Part shown: piece after piece, positions 27,950 through 37,529 of the stretch
How positions within the stretch are numbered: the stretch's first letter is position 1
How the letters are laid out: the number at the start of each line of letters is the position of its first letter
Translations under genes and position numbers: made by a program
The notes under the pieces: generated by a model
Databases searched by the model: none
The model's input: only the letters and a program-made list of their open reading frames with translations
Told to the model about the DNA's origin: nothing
Assembly (NCBI RefSeq): GCF_003367175.1
Contig: NZ_QRGA01000006.1
Location: forward strand, 342,629 to 406,628
DNA length: 64,000 nucleotides
Direction of reading: 5' to 3'
Source: Trinickia dinghuensis
GTDB taxonomy: Bacteria > Pseudomonadota > Gammaproteobacteria > Burkholderiales > Burkholderiaceae

Positions 27950-28876
27950 ATGCGAATGCGTGATGACAGCGGGCGAAGTGCACCGCATCTGGATCTCAAT
28001 CTGCTCGAATTGTTCGAATGCATTTGGCGCACGCGCAACCTGACGGCTGCGGGCGAACGGCTGGGCCTCTCGCAACCGGCAGTCAGTCGTGGTCTGGCTC
28101 GCTTGCGGGAAACGTACGACGATGAACTATTCGTACGGCATCGACGCGGAGTGGAGCCAACCGCGTTCGCGCAAACCCTGGCCGACCCGATAGCGACCGC
28201 GCTGACGATCGTGCGTAGAACAATCGAAAAGCCGCACTTCTCACCGGAGGAAGACAGCCGGCGGTTCCGTATCGCGCTGAGCGACATTGGCGAGCGCTAC
28301 TTCTTCCCCCGCCTGGCCTTATGGCTCGCGGAACAGGCGCCGAACGTCAGCATCGATACCGTGTCGGTGTCGCGCGCTGAACTGCTGGCCGGGCTAGATG
28401 CTGGCGAGATCGACCTTGCGGTCGGCTTTTTGCCGGGGCTCGGCAAGCAGGTACACGAAAAGCGTCTGTTCGAGGAGAGGTTCGTCTACATCGCGCGCCT
28501 AGGTCATCCGCGCGTCGACGGTCAGTTGACTGTGAGCCAACTGCGCGAGCTGCCCCATGTCGTCGGAAGTCCACATGGCACGCGCCACGCGGCAGCGGTC
28601 GAAAAGGTGCTAATGGGGCCGAGAGTGCGCGCAGTCGTTGCGATGAGAGTCGGAAGCTTCTTGAGTATTGCGCCGATCGTCGCCAGCAGCGACCTCGTGG
28701 CAGTCGTGCCGAGCAATCTCGCGGCGCTCGTCTCGGAACATGTGGGGCTTCAGCTTATCGCGCCACCCGTGCGCTTTCCCAGCTTTGGTGTCTCTATGGT
28801 ATGGCACCGGCGCTTCCACGGTGACCCAGCGGGAGTTTGGTTGCGCGGGTTGTTTGTGCAGCTTTTTGGCAAGTGA
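27950..28876 (+). CDS. LysR family transcriptional regulator of the meta-cleavage unit
   Basis: 308 residues. The DNA-binding domain (about residues 12-72) has LDLNLLELFECIWRTRNL, LGLSQPAVSRGLARLRETY and DELFVRHRRGVEPT, which resembles the NahR/NodD branch that answers to salicylate-like or phenolic ligands. The effector domain follows. It is divergent from the ring-cleavage dioxygenase with 91 bp between starts, where a GTGATAT element occurs twice as a direct repeat. It most likely activates the whole catabolic unit on its left. The inducer is probably the aromatic substrate or a pathway intermediate. Confidence 0.92.
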   Translation: MRMRDDSGRSAPHLDLNLLELFECIWRTRNLTAAGERLGLSQPAVSRGLARLRETYDDELFVRHRRGVEPTAFAQTLADPIATALTIVRRTIEKPHFSPEEDSRRFRIALSDIGERYFFPRLALWLAEQAPNVSIDTVSVSRAELLAGLDAGEIDLAVGFLPGLGKQVHEKRLFEERFVYIARLGHPRVDGQLTVSQLRELPHVVGSPHGTRHAAAVEKVLMGPRVRAVVAMRVGSFLSIAPIVASSDLVAVVPSNLAALVSEHVGLQLIAPPVRFPSFGVSMVWHRRFHGDPAGVWLRGLFVQLFGK

Positions 28877-28946
28877 AGTCCTGGCGAGCGCGACATTACC
28901 CGCGAAGATCTTGAGTGACGCGGTTGGCGGTTACATCGGCAGCCCG

Positions 28947-28967
28947 CGATATCATTTGCTGATATCG
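28947..28967. promoter_or_regulatory. 21-bp palindrome upstream of a LysR gene
   Basis: CGATATCA-TTTGC-TGATATCG has perfect 8-bp arms and flanking GCCC/GGGC that nearly extend them. It ends about 60 bp before the LysR start at 29030. A TGATATC half occurs again at 29934-29940, in front of the transporter gene that this regulator precedes. It is a candidate autoregulatory operator. Confidence 0.5.
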
Positions 28968-29029
28968 GGCCATGACGGGTTGCGAAATCGCAGTTGCTCG
29001 TCCGTGACCACCACTTGCAGGGTTACGAC

Positions 29030-29926
29030 ATGAGCATGAATCTGCAGCAACTCCGAGCATTCTCCGTGGTCGCTCAACAGCAGAGCATCCGCGGAGCGGC
29101 ACCGATTCTTGGACTATCCCAGCCGGCGGTCACACGCTTGATGCGCGAACTCGAGAAGAGCGTCGGCGCCGTGCTACTCCATCGCAGCAGTCAGGGCATC
29201 GAATTGACCGAGTTCGGCCACGCGCTGCTGAAGCGCGCACACCTGATCCTCGAAGAGGTGCGCAGCGCGCAGGACGAACTGGACCAGATGCAGGACGGTG
29301 CGGGTGGCACGCTCGACATCGCTATTTCGTCGACAGCCGCTCTGTCGATATTCCCGCGTGCGTTGAGGACCTTCCGGCAACGGATGCCGAGGGTCGAGCT
29401 GTCGATTGCCGAATCGTCGCCGCCGAGCACGCAGGACCAGCTTGCATCAGGGCAGCTCGATTTCGCGATCGTGAATGAGCTCGACGACCATCCCGCAGAC
29501 GGCTTCAACCGACAGATCCTGTTTTCGACACAACTGATCATTGTGGGCCGGAAGGGCCACCCACTGCGTCACGCAGTATCGATCGCAGAATTGCGTGACA
29601 CGCTATGGCTGATGCCGGGCTTCGGCTATGCATCGACGGATTTTCTCGAGCGCATGTTTCGCGAGAACGGCTACACGGCGCCGCAGGACGTGATCGCATG
29701 CTCGTCGCTAGTGACCGCGCTCAGCATCGTCGAGAATTCGGACGCGCTTGGGATGTTCTCGGAGGCCATCTTAGGTACTCTGCGTAGAACCGGTGCGTTC
29801 AGCGCAATTACGACCGCCGAGCCGTTGCCGGCTGCACGAGTCTCGCTCGTCACCCGCGACAACGGGCGCCCAACGCCTGCGGCACGCTGCTTCATCGAAT
29901 GCCTTCGCGATGCGAGCACGCGATAA
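29030..29926 (+). CDS. LysR family transcriptional regulator
   Basis: About 298 residues from ATG 29030 (MSMNLQQLRAFSVVAQQQS), with AGGG 8 nt upstream. The helix-turn-helix has AAPILGLSQPAVTRLMREL and AVLLHRSSQGIELTEFG. The effector domain resembles the CatM/CbL-like group that includes regulators of aromatic and organic-acid uptake. It lies in the same direction as, and 155 bp before, an MHS-family transporter, with TGATATC-type sequences in both upstream regions, so I infer that it controls itself and that transporter. Confidence 0.9.
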   Translation: MSMNLQQLRAFSVVAQQQSIRGAAPILGLSQPAVTRLMRELEKSVGAVLLHRSSQGIELTEFGHALLKRAHLILEEVRSAQDELDQMQDGAGGTLDIAISSTAALSIFPRALRTFRQRMPRVELSIAESSPPSTQDQLASGQLDFAIVNELDDHPADGFNRQILFSTQLIIVGRKGHPLRHAVSIAELRDTLWLMPGFGYASTDFLERMFRENGYTAPQDVIACSSLVTALSIVENSDALGMFSEAILGTLRRTGAFSAITTAEPLPAARVSLVTRDNGRPTPAARCFIECLRDASTR

Positions 29927-30081
29927 GAAAAATTGATATCTCGCTCGAAAATCGTATCTTTTGCGTATATGACGGCCTAGGTACGATGCCTGCCCATGCA
30001 ACGCTACATCGATAGTTTGCTGGGTTTGGCACACGCAGCCTGCATCGGCCCGGGTAGCGGCACTATTCGACGAGGAGACCA

Positions 30082-31362
30082 ATGAACGACATATCCGCCG
30101 CCCTTCCAATCGACCGACCCGTCACCGCATCGTCTTGGCGCATCATCGCATCCGCGTCGATCGGCAATGCGCTCGAATGGTTTGACCTTGTCGCGTACGG
30201 CTTTTTCGCGATCACGATTTCCCGGCTCTTTTTCCCGGCCGGGAGCGCGTCGGTATCCCTGATGCTCACGCTCGGCACCTTCGGCGTGTCGTTCTTCATG
30301 CGACCGCTCGGCGCGGTCGTGCTGGGCGTGTACGCAGACAAGGCGGGCCGCAAGGCAGCGCTGACGCTCTCGATCTTGCTGATGATGACGGGTACGCTGC
30401 TGATCGCCGTGATGCCGACCTACACATCGATTGGACTCGTCGCACCGGTCGGAATGGTGCTCGCGCGCATGATACAAGGCTTCTCGGCTGGAGGAGAATT
30501 CGGCAGCGCCACGGCGTTCCTTGCCGAGTACGCGCCGACACGGCGCGGCTTCTTCGCGAGCTGGCAGGCAGCGAGCCAGGGGCTTACGACCCTGATCGCA
30601 GCCGGCTTCGGCTCAATTCTGAGCAGCACGCTGAGCGACGCTCAGATGCAGAGCTGGGGCTGGCGGATTCCGTTCCTGTTCGGCCTACTGATCGGTCCGG
30701 TCGCCTACTACATTCGCACACAGATTGACGAAACGCCGGAATTCACCGCCACGGAGCGCGCCGAGCGCCCCCTCACCGACACGCTAGCAAACCAGAAGGA
30801 GCGCCTTCTGCTCGCGATGAGCGTCGTCGTGCTCGGAACGGTCTCGTCCTACCTGATTCTGTTTATGCCGACCTATGCGGTCAAGCAACTGGGTATTCCG
30901 TCGTCTTCCGCGTTTTCCGCGATCGTCGTGACTGGCGTGGTGCAGATGATCGGTGCACCACTGGCGGGCCATTGGTCCGACCTGCATGGACGCACAAGGA
31001 TAATGCTCGGTGCGGCGGTGCTGTTCCTGTTGCTGGCGTGGCCCGCTTTCGCATATTTGGCGGCGCATCCAACGTTTGGCGCGATGATCGGCATCCAGCT
31101 GTTCATTGGGGTAATTATGATCGCGTACTTCGGCCCGTTGCCCGCATTGCTCAGCGAGCTTTTCCCAACGCAAACCCGCACGACCGGCATGTCAATTGCC
31201 TACAACTTGTCGGTGACCGTATTCGGAGGATTTTCGCCGTTTATCATCACCTGGCTCATCAGTGCGAGCGGCAGCACGTTGGCGCCAAGCTTCTACATCA
31301 TGGTGGCGGCGGCAGCCAGCATCGTTGCGCTGCTACGCGTCAGAGCGATCGGGCTGCGCTGA
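30082..31362 (+). CDS. MFS transporter, metabolite:H+ symporter (MHS) family
   Basis: 426 residues, twelve membrane segments. The family marks are GNALEWFDLVAYGFFA in helix 1, RPLGAVVLGVYADKAGRKAA in loop 2-3 and RMIQGFSAGGEFGSATAFLA. The MHS group takes up small carboxylates such as 2-oxoglutarate, citrate, shikimate and proline betaine. GAGGAG precedes the ATG. It follows a LysR gene and converges with the hpa operon, whose last gene ends 42 bp away, so it could supply homoprotocatechuate or another acid. The substrate is not determined by sequence. Confidence 0.9.
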   Translation: MNDISAALPIDRPVTASSWRIIASASIGNALEWFDLVAYGFFAITISRLFFPAGSASVSLMLTLGTFGVSFFMRPLGAVVLGVYADKAGRKAALTLSILLMMTGTLLIAVMPTYTSIGLVAPVGMVLARMIQGFSAGGEFGSATAFLAEYAPTRRGFFASWQAASQGLTTLIAAGFGSILSSTLSDAQMQSWGWRIPFLFGLLIGPVAYYIRTQIDETPEFTATERAERPLTDTLANQKERLLLAMSVVVLGTVSSYLILFMPTYAVKQLGIPSSSAFSAIVVTGVVQMIGAPLAGHWSDLHGRTRIMLGAAVLFLLLAWPAFAYLAAHPTFGAMIGIQLFIGVIMIAYFGPLPALLSELFPTQTRTTGMSIAYNLSVTVFGGFSPFIITWLISASGSTLAPSFYIMVAAAASIVALLRVRAIGLR

Positions 31363-31404
31363 ATACATCCGCTATCCGCTGCGGGCCATTGCGCTAGCCC
31401 CGAA

Positions 31405-32208
31405 TCAATAGCCACCGCGCTCCGAATTGGCGACAGTGTCCGAACCTTTGTATGAGGCAGCGAGTTGCGACGCAGCCGCACTCAGGAGTCCGGTATCGGT
31501 CCCGACAGCAACGAAGGTCGCTCCCGCCTCGATGTACTCCTGAGCGAATTCTCGATCGGCGGCGAGCACGCCCGCGGCCTTGCCGCGTTGACGAACGATC
31601 TGGATACCTTTGCGGATAGCCTCACGCACTTCAGGCGCGCCCGGCTTGCCGAGCAATCCCATCGACGCGCTCAGATCCGCCGGCCCGAAAAACACCCCAT
31701 CCACGCCGTCGACGTCGGCAATAGACCGAAGGTTGGCCAAGCCTTTGACCGTCTCCACTTGCACCAGCACGCATAGCTCGTTCGCGGCGGTGTTCAGATA
31801 GCCAGGCACGCGATTCCACCGCGAGGCGCGCGCAAGCGCGCTGCCGACGCCGCGCACGCCTTCCGGCGGATAACGTGTCGCCGCGACGGCTTCGCGCGCA
31901 TCCTCCGCGGTATCGATCATCGGCAGCAGCAAGGTCTGCACGCCAATGTCGAGCAACTGCTTGATGATTGCCGTATCGCTTTTGACTGGGCGCACGACGG
32001 GATGCGACGCATAGGCGGACATGGCCTGCAACTGCGCCAAGGTACTGCGCACGTCGTTCGGCGCATGCTCGTTGTCGATGAGGAGCCAGTCGAAGCCCGC
32101 GGTGGCCAACACTTCCGTGACGTAAGCGTCGGCGAGCGCCGCCCATAAACCGAATTGCGGCTCGCCTTTAGCGAGGTCGCGTTTGAAACGGTTCTCGATC
32201 GGATTCAT
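31405..32208 (-). CDS. hpaI: 4-hydroxy-2-oxoheptane-1,7-dioate aldolase
   Basis: About 267 residues of the HpcH/HpaI aldolase family. The metal-binding and catalytic segments are [11 protein letters not shown] (with the active-site His), VQVETVKGL (Glu) and [12 protein letters not shown] (Asp). It splits 4-hydroxy-2-oxoheptanedioate into pyruvate and succinate semialdehyde, the last step of homoprotocatechuate breakdown. I prefer ATG 32208 (MNPIENRFK); a TTG at 32220 overlapping the hpaH stop is possible. Last gene of the operon. Confidence 0.93.
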   Translation of the reverse strand: MNPIENRFKRDLAKGEPQFGLWAALADAYVTEVLATAGFDWLLIDNEHAPNDVRSTLAQLQAMSAYASHPVVRPVKSDTAIIKQLLDIGVQTLLLPMIDTAEDAREAVAATRYPPEGVRGVGSALARASRWNRVPGYLNTAANELCVLVQVETVKGLANLRSIADVDGVDGVFFGPADLSASMGLLGKPGAPEVREAIRKGIQIVRQRGKAAGVLAADREFAQEYIEAGATFVAVGTDTGLLSAAASQLAASYKGSDTVANSERGGY

Positions 32209-32216
32209 TGGATGAG

Positions 32217-33020
32217 TCAAACGAAATTGAGTGCGATGCCGCCCAAGGGGCCGTAATCGACATGGAATGTATCGCCCGCGCGAGCAGAAATCGGCGCAGT
32301 GAACGAGCCGCTCAGTATCACGTCGTTCGCGTTCAATGCTTCGTCATAGGGGGCGATCTTGTTGGCGAGCCACGCGACACCCGTCGCAGGGTGATTGAGC
32401 ACCGCGGCCGCAAGCCCGCTCTCTTCCACCGCGCCGTTCTTGTACAGCAGTGCGCCGACCCAACGCAAATCGACATCCATCGGCCGCACAGGGCGCCCAC
32501 CCATCACGATTGCGGCATTTGCCGCAAAATCCGAAATCGTATCGAACACCTTGCGTGGCGCCTTCGTTTCCCGATCGAACTGCTCGATGCGCGCGTCGAT
32601 GATCTCGACTGCCGGCGTCACGTAGGCCGTCGCATCGAGGACGTCGAACAGCGTCACCCCCGGCCCTTTCAACGGCTTGCTGAGAATGAAGGCAAGTTCC
32701 ACCTCTACGCGCGGCGCGATAAAGCGATTCACGGGGATGTCTTGCCCGCTCTCGATGAACATGCTGTCGAGCAGCGGCGCGTAGTCGGGCTCGGTGATCT
32801 GCGACGAGCGCTGCATGGCGCGCGAAGTCAGACCAATCTTGCGGCCCTTGATGACATGCCCCTCGGACAGCTTGATCTTGACCCATTCACGCTGGATCGC
32901 GTAACCATCCTCGATCGTCATCGACGGATAAGCGGCCGAAAAGTGGCGTAGCTGCGTTCGCGTTTTCTCGGCATGATCGAGTTTCGCCGCGAGTTCCCGG
33001 ATCGTCGTCTGGTCTAGCAT
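32217..33020 (-). CDS. hpaH: 2-oxohept-3-ene-1,7-dioate hydratase
   Basis: 267 residues from ATG 33020 ([19 protein letters not shown]). The family motif [19 protein letters not shown] and the metal-binding [18 protein letters not shown] are present. It hydrates 2-oxohept-3-enedioate to the aldolase substrate. It is a paralogue of the hydratase in the other meta-cleavage unit, with the [20 protein letters not shown] insert typical of HpaH. A longer upstream frame crosses hpaF and is not real. It lies 20 bp behind hpaF. Confidence 0.94.
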   Translation of the reverse strand: MLDQTTIRELAAKLDHAEKTRTQLRHFSAAYPSMTIEDGYAIQREWVKIKLSEGHVIKGRKIGLTSRAMQRSSQITEPDYAPLLDSMFIESGQDIPVNRFIAPRVEVELAFILSKPLKGPGVTLFDVLDATAYVTPAVEIIDARIEQFDRETKAPRKVFDTISDFAANAAIVMGGRPVRPMDVDLRWVGALLYKNGAVEESGLAAAVLNHPATGVAWLANKIAPYDEALNANDVILSGSFTAPISARAGDTFHVDYGPLGGIALNFV

Positions 33021-33040
33021 GATTAACGTTCCCGTCGTAT

Positions 33041-33439
33041 TCAGCGCTTGAGACGCGCGTGCAGATTGTTGTGCTTCCAGGTGCCCGCTTCGCTGAATTC
33101 GCTGATCTCCAACGAAAGCGCGAGTCCCTGCTTGTCGAAGATTTCGGCGAAATGCTGCTTGATGATCTCGAACAATGCATCGCCCGTTGCTTGCTTGACC
33201 GGTTCGGACCGCCCGGCGCCGATCTTCAAGCTGCCATGCAGAAATGCGGCGTCCGGCGCGCCATCCGCAATGCAATAGGTTTCGCACCGCAACGCGCGAA
33301 CGCGAATGCCGCCGAGCGGATAGACGGGCCGGTCGCCCTCCTTCTGTTCCTGCAGGCAGCGGGCGAGCTTGCGGCAAAGGCTGTCCATGCTGCCTTCGTC
33401 GGCCAGGCCCGCGCTATATTCAAGCGTTAGATGTGGCAT
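33041..33439 (-). CDS. hpaF: 5-carboxymethyl-2-hydroxymuconate delta-isomerase
   Basis: 132 residues in the tautomerase superfamily. The opening [12 protein letters not shown] leaves Pro1 as catalytic base, and [23 protein letters not shown] contains the C-terminal helix-strand typical of the trimeric isomerase CHMI. It converts 5-carboxymethyl-2-hydroxymuconate to the 2-oxo isomer that HpaG decarboxylates. It lies 22 bp behind hpaD. Confidence 0.93.
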   Translation of the reverse strand: MPHLTLEYSAGLADEGSMDSLCRKLARCLQEQKEGDRPVYPLGGIRVRALRCETYCIADGAPDAAFLHGSLKIGAGRSEPVKQATGDALFEIIKQHFAEIFDKQGLALSLEISEFSEAGTWKHNNLHARLKR

Positions 33440-33461
33440 CGATATCGCTCCTCGAACGATC

Positions 33462-34325
33462 TCAGGCAGGCAACGGCGTCACGGGCAGCACAGCGTTGAT
33501 CTGCCCTGTGCCCGAACTACCGAAATACGGCGTGATGACCTCGGCCTTGCCTTCGTATCGATCCCACCCAAGCGCGCCGAGCAGCATGGCCGTGTCATGC
33601 ATGCCACCCTCGCCCCAGCATTTTTCGTTGTACATCGGCAGCATCGCGCAGAACGTCTTCCAATCGCCTTTTTCCCAGAGCGCGACGACCGATCGGTCGA
33701 CCTGCTCGAGAAACGGATCCCAGACCTTATGCATGAACTGCTCGGCCGTGCCGTTGTTCGCGAAGTGGTGGCTGAGCGAGCCGCTGGCGAGGATCGCAAC
33801 CGTGCCGTCGTATCGCCCTTCGATGGCCTTGCGGACCGCGAGGCCGAAGCGCGCGCTCGTCTGCAAGTCGTGCCACATACACCATCCCGAGATCGATACG
33901 GTCTTGAAATGCTGATCCGAATTCATGTAGCGCATCGGAACCAGCGTTCCATACTCGAGGTCGAGCGACGTTTCGCTGTGTGCTCGCGTCTTGACGCCCA
34001 TCTCGTTGGCAACGTCGGCGATCAATTTGCCGAGTTCGACATTGCCGGGATACGCGTACCGCATGTTGTTGATGAAATGCGGTAGCTCGTTGCTCGTATA
34101 GATGCCCTCGAACCGCGGCGCGCAATTGATGTGATATTCGCTGTTGACGAGCCAATGCACGTCGAATACGACGACCGTATCGACGCCCAGCTCGCGGCAG
34201 CGCCGGCCGATTTCATGGTGCCCGTCGATCGCGGCCTGACGACAGCCTTTATGGGGACCGTCGAGCTCCGACAAGTACAGCGACGGAACGTGGGTGATCT
34301 TGGCAGCCAGTGCGAGTTTGCCCAT
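33462..34325 (-). CDS. hpaD: 3,4-dihydroxyphenylacetate (homoprotocatechuate) 2,3-dioxygenase
   Basis: 287 residues of the type III extradiol dioxygenase (LigB-like) family, unlike the VOC-type enzyme of the other unit. Metal ligands fall in ITHVPSLYLSEL (His near the N-terminus), VVFDVHWLVNSEYHIN and the later SGSLSHHFAN region. It opens the ring of homoprotocatechuate next to the hydroxyls to give 5-carboxymethyl-2-hydroxymuconate semialdehyde. It sits between hpaE and hpaF in the usual gene order. Confidence 0.95.
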   Translation of the reverse strand: MGKLALAAKITHVPSLYLSELDGPHKGCRQAAIDGHHEIGRRCRELGVDTVVVFDVHWLVNSEYHINCAPRFEGIYTSNELPHFINNMRYAYPGNVELGKLIADVANEMGVKTRAHSETSLDLEYGTLVPMRYMNSDQHFKTVSISGWCMWHDLQTSARFGLAVRKAIEGRYDGTVAILASGSLSHHFANNGTAEQFMHKVWDPFLEQVDRSVVALWEKGDWKTFCAMLPMYNEKCWGEGGMHDTAMLLGALGWDRYEGKAEVITPYFGSSGTGQINAVLPVTPLPA

Positions 34326-34391
34326 GGCGGTTTACCTGGTCAGTGGATCAGTGTTGAGTCTTGGAGAGGGGTCATGATGCTTTCCGCCCGT

Positions 34392-35849
34392 TCAAACGCC
34401 CCACCGCGGAATATGATGCGAACCGAGCGACACGCACACATTCTTAGGCTCGAGAAATACCTCGTAACTCCACGTTCCGCCTTCACGGCCCACGCCCGAC
34501 GCCTTCGTGCCGCCGAAGGGCTGCCGTAAGTCACGCACATTCTGGCTGTTCACGAAGCACATGCCTGCCTCGACGGCAGCGGCCACGCGATGCGCGCGCC
34601 CGGCATTTTCGGTCCATACGTAGCTGGAGAGACCATAGGAAATGTCGTTGACAAGGCGGATCGCCTCGGCTTCGTCGTCGAAGGGGATCAGGCACGCGAC
34701 AGGCCCGAAGATTTCCTCCTGCGCAATACGCATGCGATTGTCGACATCGACAAAAACCGTCGGCGTCACGAAGTTGCCGTTCTTCACCGCATCGGGCAAC
34801 GATGGGGCATCGAGCCCCCCGCAAGCGAGCGTCGCCCCTTCCTTCGGCCCGAGTTCGATGTAGCTGCGCACCTTCGCCAAATGGCCCTGGCTGATCATCG
34901 GGCCTACGATCGTGCTCTCGCTGAGCGGATCGCCCACCGTCAGCCGCTTTGCGCGCTCGACGAACCGCTCGGCGAATTTCGCGTAGATCGACTTCTGCAC
35001 GAGAATTCGCGAACCCGCGGTGCAACGCTCCCCGTTGTTCGAGAAGATCATGAAGACGGCGGCATCCAGTGCGCGCTCGAAATCCGCATCGTCGAAGATC
35101 ACGAACGGCGACTTACCACCTAGCTCCATCGAGAACTTCTTGAGCCCGGCCGCCTGCACGATTCGATTGCCTGTCGCAGTCGATCCGGTAAACGAAACGG
35201 CTCGCACGTCGGGATGTGCAACGAGCGGCTCGCCCGCATCCTTGCCATAACCGTGCACAACGTTCAGTACGCCGGCGGGAATGCCCGCTTCGAGCGCAAG
35301 CTGTCCAAGCATCGACGCGGTCAACGGGGAAAGCTCGCTCATCTTCAGCACGGCCGTGTTGCCGAACGCGAGACAGGGTGCGATCTTCCATGTCGCCGTC
35401 ATGAACGGCACATTCCACGGCGAGATCAGCGCGCATACGCCAACCGGATGAAACAGCGTGTAGTTCAGGTGCGAATCGGTCGGATAGGTGTGACCGTCCA
35501 CGCGCGTGCACATCTCGGCGAAGTACGTAAAGTTGTCGGCCGCGCGCGGGACAAGCTGTTTTCGCGTTTGCGAAATCGTCTGCCCGGTATCGCGCGTCTC
35601 CGTTTCCGAAAGCTCGGGCACGTTCTTAGTGATCAATTCGCCAAGCTTACGAATGAGCTTTGCGCGCTCGGTCGCGGGCTTCGCGGCCCACGCCGGGAAA
35701 GCGTCCTTCGCGGCGCTAACGGCCGCGTCGACGTCCTGCGCCGTGCCGCTCGCGACCTCGGCCAACACCTCCTGCGTGGCGGGGTTGACGGTTTCGAAGT
35801 AGTCGCGTGCCGGCGTGGATTTGCCGTTGATCAGATGTTCGATTCGCAT
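34392..35849 (-). CDS. hpaE: 5-carboxymethyl-2-hydroxymuconate semialdehyde dehydrogenase
   Basis: About 485 residues of the aldehyde dehydrogenase superfamily. The catalytic Cys is in FSNNGERCTAGSRI and the general base Glu in FSMELGGKSPFVIFDD. The C-terminal FGGTKASGVGREGGTW segment is typical of HpaE. It oxidises the ring-cleavage semialdehyde with NAD. An ATG two codons upstream (35855) is an alternative start; GGAA precedes 35849. It is a distant paralogue of the dehydrogenase at 24.8-26.3 kb. Confidence 0.95.
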   Translation of the reverse strand: MRIEHLINGKSTPARDYFETVNPATQEVLAEVASGTAQDVDAAVSAAKDAFPAWAAKPATERAKLIRKLGELITKNVPELSETETRDTGQTISQTRKQLVPRAADNFTYFAEMCTRVDGHTYPTDSHLNYTLFHPVGVCALISPWNVPFMTATWKIAPCLAFGNTAVLKMSELSPLTASMLGQLALEAGIPAGVLNVVHGYGKDAGEPLVAHPDVRAVSFTGSTATGNRIVQAAGLKKFSMELGGKSPFVIFDDADFERALDAAVFMIFSNNGERCTAGSRILVQKSIYAKFAERFVERAKRLTVGDPLSESTIVGPMISQGHLAKVRSYIELGPKEGATLACGGLDAPSLPDAVKNGNFVTPTVFVDVDNRMRIAQEEIFGPVACLIPFDDEAEAIRLVNDISYGLSSYVWTENAGRAHRVAAAVEAGMCFVNSQNVRDLRQPFGGTKASGVGREGGTWSYEVFLEPKNVCVSLGSHHIPRWGV

Positions 35850-35882
35850 ATGCATTCCATGGGTAAACGGGCGCTTGATCGA

Positions 35883-36641
35883 TCAATTGCGGTTGAAGTC
35901 CGCATCGGAAGCGATGACATTGACGAGACGGCCGAGCCCGTCGATTTCGCAGGCGACTTCATCACCGGCGTTCACATTGACGACGCCGTCCGGCGTGCCG
36001 GTCAGAATGATGTCGCCCGGCGCGAGGGTCATGAAGCCGCTCAAGTACTCGATCAATGCGGGAACATCGGTCACGAGGTCACGCGTGCTGCCCTTCTGTT
36101 GCAGCGTGCCGTTCACATAGGTACGCAATTCCAGTTGCTTTACATCGGCAACGTCGGCCGCGTCGACGAACCATGGGCCCAGCACGGTCCCCCCATCGCG
36201 GTTCTTCACGCGCAGATTGGGACGGTAGTAGTTCTCCAAGTAATCTCGGATCGCATAGTCGTTGGCGATCATGTAGCCGGCAACATAGCCCATTGCCACA
36301 TCACGCTTCGCTTCCTTGCACGGCCTACCGATCACGACGGCAAGCTCGCACTCGTAATGCATGAACGTGACACCGGACGGGCGACGCGTCGCGCCGCGAT
36401 GGCCGATGACCGAGCCCGGTCCCTTCAAGAAGACGAGCGGCTCCTCCTGCTTCGAGAATTGCAGCTCCTTCGCATGTTCCGCGTAATTCAGCCCGAGCGC
36501 GAAGATCGTACCCGGCTCGATCGGCGCGAGCCATACGACTTCGTCCTCTCGGCAGATTCGGCCATCCGCAAGCGCTACGCCCCGCTCGTGGGGATAGGCT
36601 TCATGAATCGCTCCCGCATAGGCAACACGGCCTCGCATCAT
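35883..36641 (-). CDS. hpaG2: HpaG C-terminal-type subunit (fumarylacetoacetase-family decarboxylase/isomerase)
   Basis: 252 residues with the FAH fold: GLNYAEHAKEL, VFLKGPGSVIGH, then MHYECELAVVIGRPCKEA carrying the metal ligands, and TLAPGDIILTGTPDGVVNV. AAGGAGG lies 6 nt before the ATG, which overlaps the stop of the N-type gene in ATGATG. In enterobacteria both halves are fused in one HpaG; here they are separate genes. It decarboxylates 5-oxopent-3-ene-1,2,5-tricarboxylate in homoprotocatechuate breakdown. The 1/2 numbering is a convention I am not sure of. Confidence 0.92.
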   Translation of the reverse strand: MMRGRVAYAGAIHEAYPHERGVALADGRICREDEVVWLAPIEPGTIFALGLNYAEHAKELQFSKQEEPLVFLKGPGSVIGHRGATRRPSGVTFMHYECELAVVIGRPCKEAKRDVAMGYVAGYMIANDYAIRDYLENYYRPNLRVKNRDGGTVLGPWFVDAADVADVKQLELRTYVNGTLQQKGSTRDLVTDVPALIEYLSGFMTLAPGDIILTGTPDGVVNVNAGDEVACEIDGLGRLVNVIASDADFNRN

Positions 36642-37399
36642 CGCGCGCCTCCTTGTGCAATCGTCGAAAAACTCAGCGGCGGCCAATCGCCGATGGCAAT
36701 CCGCACGTTGTCGCCCGCACGAGCGATCGGTGCGCCGTGCGGCACCCCTAATGTCAGCACGTCTCCCGCGGAAAGTGTCATGAAGTCGGTCACATCCGCG
36801 ATCAGTTGTGCAACCTTGCGTATCGTCGTTCCTGTGCTCGCACGGAACGTCCCCTTTCCCTCTATATCGATCGCAATGGGCAACGCATCGGGATCGGCAA
36901 CATGGCGGCGCGCCACGACCGTCGGTCCGATCACGCAGAACCCGTCACGTGCACGAAAGCGGACCGAAGGCCGGTAGACGCTCTGGTGCGGAACGCAGAG
37001 GTCCGCGACGATCGTATAGCCTGCGACGAACTCGAGCGCCCGATCCGACGTCACCCGCGAAGCCGTGCGGCCAATCACGACACCGAGCGAGCCACCGGCC
37101 TCAATGCCCGCGTCGTCATCGGGCACGGCAACCTGCGCACGATGCCCAGCGAGCGTATTGCGCGGCTTGACATAGAGAATCGGGGCCTTCGGCGGCGCCT
37201 TGTAAGGCGCGGCGTGAACCGCGTCGCCCATCGCCTCCAACGCCGCGGCATCGTTCAGCAGCGTGCCATAGACGGTTCCGGACACGGGCGGACGACACGC
37301 CGCGCCATCCGCGAGCAGTTCTCGCGCCTCGCGCACGTCGACGTCACGCGCGAACGGTTCCCACTGCAGATGCAGCAGGTGATCGGCGGGTGCATACAT
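36638..37399 (-). CDS. hpaG1: HpaG N-terminal-type subunit
   Basis: 253 residues. SGTVYGTLLNDAAALEAMG and HAAPYKAPPKAPILYVKPRN match the N-terminal half of the fused enterobacterial isomerase/decarboxylase. The FAH core has LGVVIGRTASRVTSDRALEF. GGAGG precedes the ATG by 8 nt. It is the first gene of the hpa operon and faces hpaR, so the promoter lies between. It works with the C-type subunit, whose gene overlaps by 4 bp. Confidence 0.9.
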   Translation of the reverse strand: MYAPADHLLHLQWEPFARDVDVREARELLADGAACRPPVSGTVYGTLLNDAAALEAMGDAVHAAPYKAPPKAPILYVKPRNTLAGHRAQVAVPDDDAGIEAGGSLGVVIGRTASRVTSDRALEFVAGYTIVADLCVPHQSVYRPSVRFRARDGFCVIGPTVVARRHVADPDALPIAIDIEGKGTFRASTGTTIRKVAQLIADVTDFMTLSAGDVLTLGVPHGAPIARAGDNVRIAIGDWPPLSFSTIAQGGAR

Positions 37400-37529
37400 C
37401 GGCCTTGCCTCCTACATTCACTCACATGTTAGTATTATTTCGCTTGCTATGATCTGTCGTCAAGGACGCACATGCTGATTGAGGGTTTCCCCCAATCGCC
37501 TCAATCGGAAGATTGTTTTTTTCACATCT

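Noticed and set aside
27859..28287. N-terminal extension of the extradiol dioxygenase by about 140 codons
   Set aside because: It covers the divergent promoter and the antisense of the LysR gene; the VOC domain begins at GTG 27858.
35214..36977. Plus-strand frame of nearly 590 codons over hpaE and hpaG
   Set aside because: Antisense to recognised genes, low-complexity Arg/His-rich translation, no ribosome site.
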